Of a DNA stretch of 17,090 bases, positions 7,719-14,661 are shown piece by piece. Within the stretch, counting starts at the first letter, position 1. Every line of letters begins with the position of its first letter. The stretch lies in contig JACQUI010000077.1 in NCBI GenBank assembly GCA_016210395.1, positions 1 to 17,090 of the forward strand, written 5' to 3'. Below the pieces are notes generated by a model. It made no database searches. It had not been told where the DNA came from and was given only the letters and a program-made list of their open reading frames with translations. The stretch is from Chloroflexota bacterium (GTDB lineage Bacteria > Chloroflexota > Dehalococcoidia > Lucifugimonadales > JACPCL1). The translations under genes and the position numbers were made by a program.

Positions 7719-8687
7719 TCATTTGCCGTCAGGCTGGACAGACAGCGGGAACGCTGGCTGCTCCCCCACAGGACGCAACTCGGGCTGGCTTGCCGGCAAC
7801 GACGGATTGCCCCTGCGAAGCGCCCTAGGGAAAGCGTCCGCATTCTGCCGGAGGTAGTCCTCAGCCCAGGTCTTGGCCTGGTCCATCAGCTCCCTTGTCC
7901 TGGAGAAGTCTTTCCGGTTGTACGATCTGATCTCCATCGGTGGGACCAGCCGCAGCATCGGAACGCCGGCCACGTCCTGGAACCGCTGCACGCCCAGGCT
8001 CCTGAGGCGCACCTGGGCGACCCATAGCGCCTTGGCAATGGGCCCCAGAAACCCGTATGCATTAGTAGGAGGAGCATGGGGGCATTCGATGGCGACGATG
8101 TGAGTGGCCCCTAGCTCCCATGCAACATCAAAGGGACAGTAGTCGAGGATGCCCCCGTCCACATACATGCGGCCGCCGATGGTAACCGGCGGCAAGACGC
8201 CCGGTATGGCCGTGGAGGCAAGGAGAGCCGGAATCAGACCGCCTTCATGGATAACTTCGAGCTCAGCAGTATTAAGGTCAACCGCCGTCACGAAAAGAGG
8301 GACCGCCAACTGTTCAAAACGCGTATCACCGACGTTTTGGGCCATCAAGGCCCGTAGCCCCTGGTCCGGGTACAAATAGTCCCTGCCGCTCACCATGCGG
8401 AACAACACGCGAAGACGGCCTCCCCGGAAGATGGTGTCGCCAGTGAGGGAGCGCCAGAGCTCGCTGAGGCCGCGCAATCCTTCTCTATCGGGTCGCCGGG
8501 CCAGCCAGGCGCCGTTCAACGCCCCAACGCTGGTCCCAACAATCAAGTCTGGATAGATCCCGTACTCCAGCAGCGCCTCCAGCACCCCAACTTGAAGGCA
8601 CCCCATGGGGCCGCCGCCGGAGAGCACAAAAGCTACTCTGGGGTTAGACCCAGCCCCGTCTTTGAGCGCTCCCCACACGTGCTGCAT
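7719..8687 (-). CDS. Patatin-like phospholipase/esterase (322 aa)
   Basis: All landmarks of a patatin-type serine hydrolase are present. The glycine-rich oxyanion loop is SGGGPMG at about residues 23-29. The nucleophile elbow is GTSVG with Ser53. The catalytic Asp177 lies in YVDGG, giving a Ser-Asp dyad. The length and the start of the domain about 15 residues from the N-terminus match compact bacterial patatin proteins of the RssA/YchK type. There is no signal peptide, so it is probably cytoplasmic or membrane-associated and hydrolyses acyl esters of lipids. It faces the MFS gene at 6249 and has no obvious operon partner. Confidence 0.92.
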   Translation of the reverse strand: MQHVWGALKDGAGSNPRVAFVLSGGGPMGCLQVGVLEALLEYGIYPDLIVGTSVGALNGAWLARRPDREGLRGLSELWRSLTGDTIFRGGRLRVLFRMVSGRDYLYPDQGLRALMAQNVGDTRFEQLAVPLFVTAVDLNTAELEVIHEGGLIPALLASTAIPGVLPPVTIGGRMYVDGGILDYCPFDVAWELGATHIVAIECPHAPPTNAYGFLGPIAKALWVAQVRLRSLGVQRFQDVAGVPMLRLVPPMEIRSYNRKDFSRTRELMDQAKTWAEDYLRQNADAFPRALRRGNPSLPASQPELRPVGEQPAFPLSVQPDGK

Positions 8688-9112
8688 GCCATCCTCCCTT
8701 CCAGCCCAAAGACATCACGTTCCAGGGCCATCCACAAACTGCGTCGCGCACAGCAACTATCTCAAAACGGTCCTTTACCTTCAGCCTTTCGGCTGGGACG
8801 TCATGCCGCCCCCTGAAGGGGCAGCGCTGAAAGCTTGAGATAGACTCTTCGTATCCCCAGGCGTTCGCACCTTTTCACATGCAACGCTACACGATAAGAC
8901 ACGATGCACTTTTTGCAGTCCAGGCGATGGTTCTCAGCGGTCCCGCTCGACACAGCGAATGGGGCGCATTCTAGAAAAGCCGGGATACATTAAGTATAAC
9001 GCCCGCTCGACGATTTCGTTACAGCCCGCCACCGCTGGCCCGGCTACTGCAAACTACGCACCCACGGGCTGTGAGAGCAGCCCAGCAAGAGAACGTCCTG
9101 GCTTCAACGGGA
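8688..9112. other. Intergenic stretch, no gene seen
   Basis: No open frame here has a ribosome site or convincing protein character. Two small stem-loops lie close together, CAGCC-TTTC-GGCTG (8782-8795) and CCCC-TGAA-GGGG (8810-8821), in what would be the upstream region of the patatin-like gene. A 10-base direct repeat CCCGCTCGAC occurs at 8942-8951 and 9002-9011. The remainder shows nothing I can interpret. Confidence 0.5.
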
Positions 9113-9349
9113 CTACGCGGCGCTCTCGTTCAGGCGCGCCCCGGGCATGTGGCCAGGAACGGGCAGCAGATCCCGGCTGCTGAAATCCGCTGCCGCCTTT
9201 GCGGCGGCAGCCGCCTGGCGTGCAAGCAACCCAGCGCGTACCGCTTCGGTTGCCATCTCACGGCTGCACTGTACGCAGTGCCACGGTTCCCCGGTCTGCT
9301 CCCTGTAGAGGTCCCCTTTGCAACGTGGGCAAGACTTGAACCAGAACAT
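9113..9349 (-). CDS. Small zinc-ribbon protein (78 aa)
   Basis: The protein starts MFWFKSCPRCKGDLY and carries two CxxC knuckles (Cys7/Cys10 and Cys25/Cys28), a classic zinc ribbon. Short proteins with this opening are, from memory, frequent in Chloroflexota genomes. An alanine-rich helix (about residues 38-54) and a polar tail follow. GAGGTG lies 5 bases before ATG 9349, so this start is preferred over an in-frame upstream start at 9424 that would add 25 residues of poor character. Its role is unknown; zinc ribbons of this size often bind nucleic acid or protein. Confidence 0.7.
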   Translation of the reverse strand: MFWFKSCPRCKGDLYREQTGEPWHCVQCSREMATEAVRAGLLARQAAAAAKAAADFSSRDLLPVPGHMPGARLNESAA

Positions 9350-9661
9350 CGCAACACCTCGTCTCTCTTCACTATCCACCCATCTTATGATCGCCAACTT
9401 GCTTCCCCGTAGCAACACGTTCACGATGGATGTCGTCTCTTAGTGTAGGGCACGGCAGCCAAGGGAACAGCCGCTACGGTCTAGACACGAACTCCAGGTA
9501 TGTTCTCCAGAGGTCTTGGGCGGAATCGTCCTCCGTACCGCCGTCGCCACGCATCACTCCGCATGTCCCGCGTTCCAGCCCTCGCTCTGGTTAACGCCGC
9601 CGCCTAGCAGAAACGTTTCACGTCTCAGACCGGCGCCCACCAATTCACGACCTCCCAGGAT
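9350..9661. other. Intergenic stretch, no gene seen
   Basis: This lies upstream of the zinc-ribbon gene and downstream of the first secreted paralogue. No open frame has a ribosome site or protein-like composition. I see no repeat or RNA gene in it. Confidence 0.45.
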
Positions 9662-9710
9662 AGAGCAGAGGCCCTGGCCACCCTTTTCGTGATGGCAGGG
9701 CCTCTGCTCT
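9662..9710 (-). terminator. Hairpin downstream of the first secreted paralogue
   Basis: AGAGCAGAGGCCCTG (9662-9676) and CAGGGCCTCTGCTCT (9696-9710) form a perfect 15-base-pair stem, extendable with a bulge by CCA/TGG. It starts 33 bases after the stop codon at 9744. No T run follows on the minus strand, so it may act as a transcription end or as an mRNA-stabilising 3' hairpin. The second paralogue has a related hairpin at the equivalent position. Confidence 0.6.
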
Positions 9711-9743
9711 GCGCCTCGCAGATCGAATGTAGTGCGGATCCAG

Positions 9744-10142
9744 CTAGCCGAGTGACCCCGACAGGGTGACGCCTCCACCAGAAGCGGTTACGCCGTCTCC
9801 AGCCTGGCAAGAAACAACGGCCTCGCCGTCCCGGGCGTCCAGGTTGAGATCGCCGCCGATGATGCCCGGCGCCACTTCCACCAGGGTGATGGTGCCGATG
9901 CTGCTGCCGCAGGCGGACACACTCATCTGGTCGCCGACAATGAGGCCTGCCAGTTGCAGGTCCGCTACTTCCACGGATATCCGTGCGGCGCCGCCATCCA
10001 GGAGCCGCCATTTGGCATTGCCTTCGGCCCCATTGCCGGAGAGGTCTCCCTCCAGCCTTTCCACGTCCCCGGCCAGGGCGGTGCTCACCAGCGCCAGGGA
10101 TAACGCCAGCACCCCAAACGTGATTGCCAGATATTTCCTCAT
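9744..10142 (-). CDS. Secreted protein of unknown function, paralogue 1 (132 aa)
   Basis: An N-terminal signal peptide (MRKYLAITFGVLALSLALVS) ends in TALA-GD, a good signal peptidase I site near residue 24, so the mature product of about 108 residues is exported. The core ISVEVADLQLAGL, GDQMSVSACG and GGDLNLDAR suggests a small beta-sandwich. Cys78 and Cys112 could form a disulfide. About three quarters of positions match the neighbouring paralogue. AGGAGG lies 7 bases before ATG 10142. The frame stays open upstream to a GTG at 10214, but that would bury the signal peptide behind 24 residues. No family is recognised. Confidence 0.75.
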   Translation of the reverse strand: MRKYLAITFGVLALSLALVSTALAGDVERLEGDLSGNGAEGNAKWRLLDGGAARISVEVADLQLAGLIVGDQMSVSACGSSIGTITLVEVAPGIIGGDLNLDARDGEAVVSCQAGDGVTASGGGVTLSGSLG

Positions 10143-10214
10143 GTTGCGCCTCCTCCTCACTATCCTCTTCTTCTTCACAAACAGCATGGGAAAGAACTCC
10201 GGGCGCCCGCTCAC

Positions 10215-10240
10215 TCAGATATGCATGCCTACCACCTCCT
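10215..10240 (-). promoter_or_regulatory. Leader Shine-Dalgarno plus three-codon ORF, copy 1
   Basis: On the minus strand AGGAGG (10240-10235) is followed, 8 bases later, by ATG CAT ATC TGA (10226-10215), encoding Met-His-Ile. It lies about 75 bases before the start codon of the first secreted paralogue. The same layout recurs before the second paralogue, so it may be a translated leader. It could also be only a remnant of the duplicated block. Confidence 0.35.
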
Positions 10241-10260
10241 CCCCCCACCATAGTGAGCAC

Positions 10261-10290
10261 AGCGTATCAGGCGTAAATCGGTGCCAACAA
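10261..10290 (-). promoter_or_regulatory. Conserved promoter-like block, copy 1
   Basis: On the minus strand TTGTTGGCA is followed by CTGATACGCT. The same pair of blocks occurs before the second paralogue, with a spacer that differs by one base. Both sit about 120 bases before the start codon. They are the best-conserved short blocks upstream and could be -35 and -10 regions, although neither is close to the sigma-70 consensus. Confidence 0.3.
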
Positions 10291-10381
10291 GCAACATGGG
10301 TCTGGAACACCTTCTGCTCTAGAACACCGCATTCCACGCTCCAGATGGCCGCCGTTTGCCGCCCACATCTCCAGGACAAAC

Positions 10382-10420
10382 GGAGGCCCCGGCCACCTAT
10401 TGCGCGATGGCCAGGGCCTC
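10382..10420 (-). terminator. Hairpin downstream of the second secreted paralogue
   Basis: GAGGCCC-C-GGCCA (10383-10395) pairs with TGGCC-A-GGGCCTC (10408-10420) with one C-A mismatch, closed by a 12-base loop. It begins about 20 bases after the stop codon at 10441. Its GAGGCCC/GGGCCTC core is shared with the hairpin after the first paralogue, so the two were duplicated together. Confidence 0.55.
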
Positions 10421-10440
10421 TGAGCAGCCTCTTGTGAATG

Positions 10441-10854
10441 CTACCGTACGGACTGGTCGAATGACCCTGACAGGGTAACTGCCGTGCCTGAAACGGTCAC
10501 CACGTCGCCGGCATGGCAGGTTACGACCATATCGCCGAGACGCGCGTCCAGGTTCAAGTCACCGCCAATCATGCCCGGCAGCACCTCGACCAGGGTGATG
10601 GTCCCGATGCTCGCCCCGCAAGCGGACACACTCATCTGGTCGCCGGCCATGAGGCCTGCCAGTTGCAGGTCCGCCACTTCTACGGATATCCGTGCGGCGC
10701 CGTCATCCAGGAGCCGCCATGTGCCTTTGCCTTCCGCTCCACCTCCGGAAAGCCCGGCTTCAAGCCTGATTCCGTCCCCGGCCAAAGCGGTGCTCACCAG
10801 CGCAAACGATAGGGCCAAAACCCCAGCAACAATCGCTAGATACCTTTTCTTCAT
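10441..10854 (-). CDS. Secreted protein of unknown function, paralogue 2 (137 aa)
   Basis: The architecture equals that of paralogue 1: signal peptide (MKKRYLAIVAGVLALSFALV) with cleavage at STALA-GD, then a predicted beta-rich domain with Cys79 and Cys113. The segment ISVEVADLQLAGL to GGDLNLDAR is almost identical in both. Most differences fall just after the signal peptide and at the C-terminus, where this copy adds FDQSVR. GAGGAG lies upstream of ATG 10854; an in-frame GTG at 10926 is a less likely start. The two genes are co-directional, but each has its own hairpin and upstream block, so they are probably separate transcripts. Confidence 0.75.
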   Translation of the reverse strand: MKKRYLAIVAGVLALSFALVSTALAGDGIRLEAGLSGGGAEGKGTWRLLDDGAARISVEVADLQLAGLMAGDQMSVSACGASIGTITLVEVLPGMIGGDLNLDARLGDMVVTCHAGDVVTVSGTAVTLSGSFDQSVR

Positions 10855-10922
10855 GGAACTCCTCCTCAACATCATCATCGCCACAAAGACTACAGTACAG
10901 AAGAATCGCGGTCCTCTTTCTC

Positions 10923-10949
10923 TCACCTATGCATGCGCCACTACCTCCT
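10923..10949 (-). promoter_or_regulatory. Leader Shine-Dalgarno plus three-codon ORF, copy 2
   Basis: On the minus strand AGGAGG (10949-10944) is followed, 9 bases later, by ATG CAT AGG TGA (10934-10923), encoding Met-His-Arg. This mirrors the leader of the first paralogue: the Shine-Dalgarno, the first two codons and the stop are kept while the third codon differs. Confidence 0.35.
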
Positions 10950-10971
10950 CACATCACCATCTATTGAGCGA

Positions 10972-11000
10972 AGGGTATCAGTGCAACACGATGCCAACAA
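10972..11000 (-). promoter_or_regulatory. Conserved promoter-like block, copy 2
   Basis: On the minus strand TTGTTGGCA is followed by CTGATACCCT, matching the block before the first paralogue. It lies about 120 bases upstream of ATG 10854. Confidence 0.3.
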
Positions 11001-11379
11001 GTCATTTGGGTCTAGAACTCCCTCTGTTCTGGAAAACCGTATTCCACGCTCCAGATGGCGCCTCTTGTGGGACGAGAAGGACTACCTCCAGCGGGACATG
11101 AGGCCGCGTTCACATCAGCCTCTTGTCTTATCAAGAACGGGTCAGGCTGCTCATGACCCCAACACGGCTTCCTCTGTACCCTTCAGTAGTCACGGGTGAG
11201 CAATCCTCGGCCGGCCCCAGCAGAGTCGGGCTTCCCACCCACCCCAGAGGCGCCAACGAGTCCACTTACTGACGTTCCGATCAGCAGTGAGTAGCCAGAA
11301 GCGGAAGCATCGTCGTAAGACAACGCACAAGCAAGGAAGTAGCGCGCTAGTAGCTAGCACTGGTCAGAGAAGGGGCGCG
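11001..11379. other. Intergenic stretch before the ATP-grasp cluster
   Basis: The first 70 bases belong to the duplicated upstream block of the second secreted paralogue. Beyond that I see no gene. An in-frame GTG at 11287 could extend the first ATP-grasp protein by 31 residues rich in Lys, Arg, Ser and Thr, but it has no ribosome site. No convincing promoter for the cluster stands out. Confidence 0.4.
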
Positions 11380-12294
11380 ATGACGAGAACGATGACGCGA
11401 ACAATGAGACAGACTCGCCAGTCGCTATCAGTGGGAGTCCTGGTTGAGCGCCGGTACTTGGAACAGGCCCAACCAAGGGGTCTCCAGGAGGCGCTGGAAC
11501 TGCGAGGCCATCGTGTGGTTGTCATTGACCCGGAAAACGCCCTGCACGTCGTCGGTGACGATGGATGGCTCGAAGGTCTGGACGTCATCGTTGTCCGCGG
11601 ACGGAGCCCTGGCCTTCTTGGCCTTTTGGCCTATGCCGAAGCAAAAGGCGTGCTGACGGTCAACAGCCGGAGGGCCATCGAGCAGGTACACAACAAGATC
11701 ATCATGGCCGCCCTGCTGGCCATGGGCAGGATACCCATTCCACGCACCTTTGTTGGCCCTGTGGATTCTCTAAGAAGCCAGGTTGCCCAAGAGGAATACC
11801 CCTTGATCCTAAAGCCCATATTCGGGGACAACGGCAGGGGCCTGCGAGTGGTCTACACACCTGATGACCTGACGAGTTGCGGCTGGCAGGAGCCAGTGGC
11901 GCTGGCCCAACGCTATCTGCCGGCAAATGGATACGATCTGAAGCTCTACGGAATTGCCGGCGAGGTGTGGGCGGTGCGGAAGCCCGCCCCGGTGATAGAC
12001 GTTGGGGAACCTCAGGGACCAGCCCTGGGACCAGAAAAACGCAAGGCCCGGCTCATGCCGGTCACCCCAGCCCTCAAGGAACTCGCCCTGCGCTGCGCCG
12101 GCCTCTTCGGCCTGGAGTTGTACGGGGTTGACTGTATCAGAACGGCGGTCGGCCCTCTGGTCATCGAGGTGAACGACTTCCCCAACTACTCAAGCATCCC
12201 AGAAGCGAGTTGGAAGCTGGCCGACTACGTGGTCTCGCGCGTCCAGGCCCAACGGGAACAGACCGCTAGTCCAACTATGGCAGCGCAAGTGTAA
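11380..12294 (+). CDS. ATP-grasp enzyme 1, RimK/ITPK-like (304 aa)
   Basis: The ATP-grasp fold uses ATP to phosphorylate an acceptor or to activate a carboxylate for ligation. Visible elements are the N-terminal pre-ATP-grasp domain (about residues 15-100), the ATP-binding Lys145 in LILKP, the glycine-rich loop FGDNGRG (148-154), Lys188 in DLKLY, Arg200 in AVRKP, Asp251 in YGVD, and the metal site VIEVN (Glu263, Asn265) followed by DFPNYSSIP. All key metal and nucleotide residues look intact. It is the most divergent of the three ATP-grasp proteins here. ATG 11380 was chosen because AAGGGG lies just upstream; repeated MTRT codons offer ATGs at 11392 and 11404. It is followed 12 bases later by the second ATP-grasp gene. 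The substrate is unknown. Confidence 0.88.
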   Translation: MTRTMTRTMRQTRQSLSVGVLVERRYLEQAQPRGLQEALELRGHRVVVIDPENALHVVGDDGWLEGLDVIVVRGRSPGLLGLLAYAEAKGVLTVNSRRAIEQVHNKIIMAALLAMGRIPIPRTFVGPVDSLRSQVAQEEYPLILKPIFGDNGRGLRVVYTPDDLTSCGWQEPVALAQRYLPANGYDLKLYGIAGEVWAVRKPAPVIDVGEPQGPALGPEKRKARLMPVTPALKELALRCAGLFGLELYGVDCIRTAVGPLVIEVNDFPNYSSIPEASWKLADYVVSRVQAQREQTASPTMAAQV

Positions 12295-12306
12295 GAGAGG
12301 TGGAGG

Positions 12307-13155
12307 ATGAAGATTGGTGTGTTCATGGCGAAGTACTCTCCTGACGATACGGTCTCGGAGATGCCCGAGGTAGTGCACTTGCTGGAGGAGTGGGGCGCTG
12401 CGGTGGACGTTATCCACCCGGAATCGTGCGTGTTCAATCTCGCCAACCTGCGTCCAGAGCACGATCTGTACATCCTCAAGGCGAAGACCGCTACGACCTT
12501 GAGCATCGCGGGCGCGCTCCATGCCGCCGGCGCAGCGATCATCAATCCGTATCCGGCCTCAGCCATCCTGCGCAACAAGATTGTTGCGAACTGGGTCTTG
12601 CGCTCCGCCGGAGTGCCTTTGCCGGAGGCGTTTGTGGCCGCACAGCCAGGCCAGCTTGCGCCCTTCCTCAATGACGGCAGTCTCATCATGAAGCCGTATC
12701 AGGGGTCACAGGGCCGGGGCATACGCGTCGTCTCGGATGCTGCCGCTCTGGCCTTAATCCCTGCGGGAGAAGAGCCTACCTTTGCGGAACGATACCACAG
12801 TCCCCTGGGACCTGACCTGAAGATCTATTGCATCGGCGGGCAGTTCTTCGGCGTGCGCAGAGTATGGCCGGCCAGTACCTATGAAGAGAAAGTAGGCCAG
12901 CCCTTTGCCTTAACCCCGGAGCTGCGCGACATCGCATGGCGCTGCGGCGAGGCCTTCGGCATAGACCTCTTCGGCGTGGACGTCATAGAGACCAAGGAAG
13001 GTCCGTACGTTGTGGATATGTCAAGCCTTCCAGGTTTCAAGGGCGTGCCCAACGCAGCTCTGCGACTGGCAGACTATTTTTATGCAGCCGCCCGCAAGGT
13101 CATGCACGGCGAACCCGTGGCCGCCGGCCACGCGGTTGCAACCAACGGGAGGTAG
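12307..13155 (+). CDS. ATP-grasp protein 2, with altered metal-binding motif (282 aa)
   Basis: It is closely related to the third ATP-grasp protein of this cluster: HDLYILK (52), NPYPASAILRNKI (80) and FAERY (159) all have counterparts there. Lys129 in IMKP, the loop GSQGRG (133-138), Lys172 in DLKIY and Arg184/185 are in place, and Asp225 lies in FGVD. The final metal-binding motif reads VVDMSSLPGFKG, with Ser239 where the usual Asn of (D/E)-x-N is expected. Catalysis may therefore be weakened, use another metal geometry or be lost. GAGAGG and GGAGG precede the ATG. Its stop codon lies 4 bases before the next start, so the two genes are probably translationally coupled. The substrate is unknown. 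Confidence 0.87.
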   Translation: MKIGVFMAKYSPDDTVSEMPEVVHLLEEWGAAVDVIHPESCVFNLANLRPEHDLYILKAKTATTLSIAGALHAAGAAIINPYPASAILRNKIVANWVLRSAGVPLPEAFVAAQPGQLAPFLNDGSLIMKPYQGSQGRGIRVVSDAAALALIPAGEEPTFAERYHSPLGPDLKIYCIGGQFFGVRRVWPASTYEEKVGQPFALTPELRDIAWRCGEAFGIDLFGVDVIETKEGPYVVDMSSLPGFKGVPNAALRLADYFYAAARKVMHGEPVAAGHAVATNGR

Positions 13156-13159
13156 CGTC

Positions 13160-14629
13160 ATGAAAGCAGTGGTGTTTGGTCCCGGCCGCATCGGGTGTGG
13201 GTTTGCCGGACAGGCGCTGAGGGCTTCCGGGCATGAGGTCACTTTCATTGCACCCAACCCCATCATGGTGGAGCACCTGAACCGTGTCCAGCGGTATCGC
13301 GTGTGTCTCGTGCAAGGTCGCATGAGGCAGGAAGCAATGGTCGAAGGCTTCCGCGCTGTGCTTGCCGACGACGCGGACCGCGTGGCCGGAGAGATCAGCG
13401 AAGCCGACCTGATCTGCACGGCAGTGGGGGGGTCCTGCCTGCAAGAGATCGCGCCGCTCATTGCTTCGGGCCTGCTGCGGCGGCATTCGCCCGTCAATGT
13501 GATTGCCTACGAGAACCTCGCCGATGCGGGCGCGACCCTTCGCGATCTGGTCGCTTCGCATCTGCCGCCTGGGTTTCCTTTGTCGCGGCACGGCTTCTCA
13601 GGGGCGGTGGTGAGCCGTGCGGTATCGCACCGGCTGGGTGATCCATCGCAGGACCAGCCGCTGACATTCCTGGGGGACACTCCTTCCGCCTTCGTGGTGG
13701 ACGGCCAGGCGCTGCGAGAGGTCCATTGCCCTGACCCCTGCAGCGAGCGGAACGGCCATGATCCTGTGTTCCTGAAGCAGGTGTCGGACCAGATATGGAG
13801 ACAATACGAGGGCAATCTTCCTCATGACCACATCCGGCGCCTCGCTTCCGAGGTGGCAGCAGAGTTCCGTGACGCCAAAATTACCACGTTCATCCCAGCC
13901 CTGGTGCTTAAGGAAGCCCACGAGCGCATACGATTCAAGAGGCCGCTGCGCCTCATGCCCGCCATTGAAGGGATGATTATCAGCCACGACTATCCAGCAT
14001 GGATCGCCCGCAAGCTGTACATCTATAACGCGGGCCACGCGGCCTGCGCCTATCTGGGATACCTCAAAGGGTACCGGTACATCCACGCAGCCATCCGTGA
14101 CCCGGAAATCCGCGCGGTTGTGGTTGGGGCAATGACCGAAGGGCAGCAGGGCGTGGCAGCCTCCTTCGGCGTCCAGTACGGGGGCGACCGAAGAGACCTA
14201 GAGGACGTCCTCCTTCGCTTCGAAAACGCAGCGCTGGGTGACCCCATCTCCCGTGTAGGGCGGGAACCCTTGCGCAAGCTCCGTCCGGATGACCGTCTTG
14301 TGGGCGCGGCCCACCTCGCAGAGCGGGCGGGCATCGTCCCCAAGAATCTGGCGCTGGCAATCGCTTCGGCGCTGTGTTTCTTCGACCCATCCGACTCATC
14401 GGCCCAGTCGCTCCAACATGAGCTTGCGACGAACGGCCCGAACGCCGTGCTCCGGCAGACCTGCCGCCTGGAACCCAAAGAGGGCTTGGGGTATCACGTC
14501 CTCTCCGAATACAGGCGGCTGACGCGGGAGTGGCTCAAGGTAGACCCGCTTCTCACACTGGGCGTGCCGGTGAAGACAAGGACGGCGACGCGAGTGTCGG
14601 CGTTCATTGCCAGCGCAGGGGCTCCGTAG
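13160..14629 (+). CDS. Mannitol-dehydrogenase-family oxidoreductase, MtlD-like (489 aa)
   Basis: The N-terminal Rossmann fold starts FGPGRIGCGFAG (residues 6-17). The C-terminal domain contains KLYIYNAGHAACAYLGY, giving the Lys285, Asn290 and His293 pattern (K-x4-N-x2-H) of polyol-specific long-chain dehydrogenases, in which the Lys is the catalytic base. The family oxidises mannitol, mannitol 1-phosphate, altronate or similar polyols at a secondary alcohol using NAD(P). After the second strand the sequence is FIAPNPIMVEHLN, without the acidic residue expected of an NAD binder, so NADP or an unusual cofactor fit is possible. The length is longer than E. coli MtlD (about 380) and near that of fructuronate/mannitol reductases. 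The Shine-Dalgarno GGGAGG overlaps the end of the previous gene. It sits between ATP-grasp genes 2 and 3. Confidence 0.9.
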   Translation: MKAVVFGPGRIGCGFAGQALRASGHEVTFIAPNPIMVEHLNRVQRYRVCLVQGRMRQEAMVEGFRAVLADDADRVAGEISEADLICTAVGGSCLQEIAPLIASGLLRRHSPVNVIAYENLADAGATLRDLVASHLPPGFPLSRHGFSGAVVSRAVSHRLGDPSQDQPLTFLGDTPSAFVVDGQALREVHCPDPCSERNGHDPVFLKQVSDQIWRQYEGNLPHDHIRRLASEVAAEFRDAKITTFIPALVLKEAHERIRFKRPLRLMPAIEGMIISHDYPAWIARKLYIYNAGHAACAYLGYLKGYRYIHAAIRDPEIRAVVVGAMTEGQQGVAASFGVQYGGDRRDLEDVLLRFENAALGDPISRVGREPLRKLRPDDRLVGAAHLAERAGIVPKNLALAIASALCFFDPSDSSAQSLQHELATNGPNAVLRQTCRLEPKEGLGYHVLSEYRRLTREWLKVDPLLTLGVPVKTRTATRVSAFIASAGAP

Positions 14630-14661
14630 CGGGGCGGCTCAAGCAGGCAGAGGGAAGTGAA

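Larger units (their letters stand above)
9662..11070. repeat. Tandem direct duplication, two units of about 0.7 kb
   Basis: Unit 1 runs from about 9662 to 10360 and unit 2 from about 10382 to 11070. Each holds, in the same order, a hairpin, a secreted-protein gene, a leader ORF, a promoter-like block and a distal block ending in ATTCCACGCTCCAGATGG (10331-10348 and 11040-11057). Equivalent landmarks are offset by 708-712 bases (start codons 10142 and 10854). Coding cores are much better conserved than the rest. Confidence 0.75.

Noticed and set aside
7638..8027. Plus-strand frame after the second MFS gene
   Set aside because: It runs through the terminator hairpin and lies antisense to the patatin-like gene, which has all catalytic motifs.
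11287..11379. N-terminal extension of ATP-grasp protein 1 from GTG 11287
   Set aside because: There is no ribosome site, and the extra residues are low complexity and absent from the two paralogues; ATG 11380 has a better upstream sequence.
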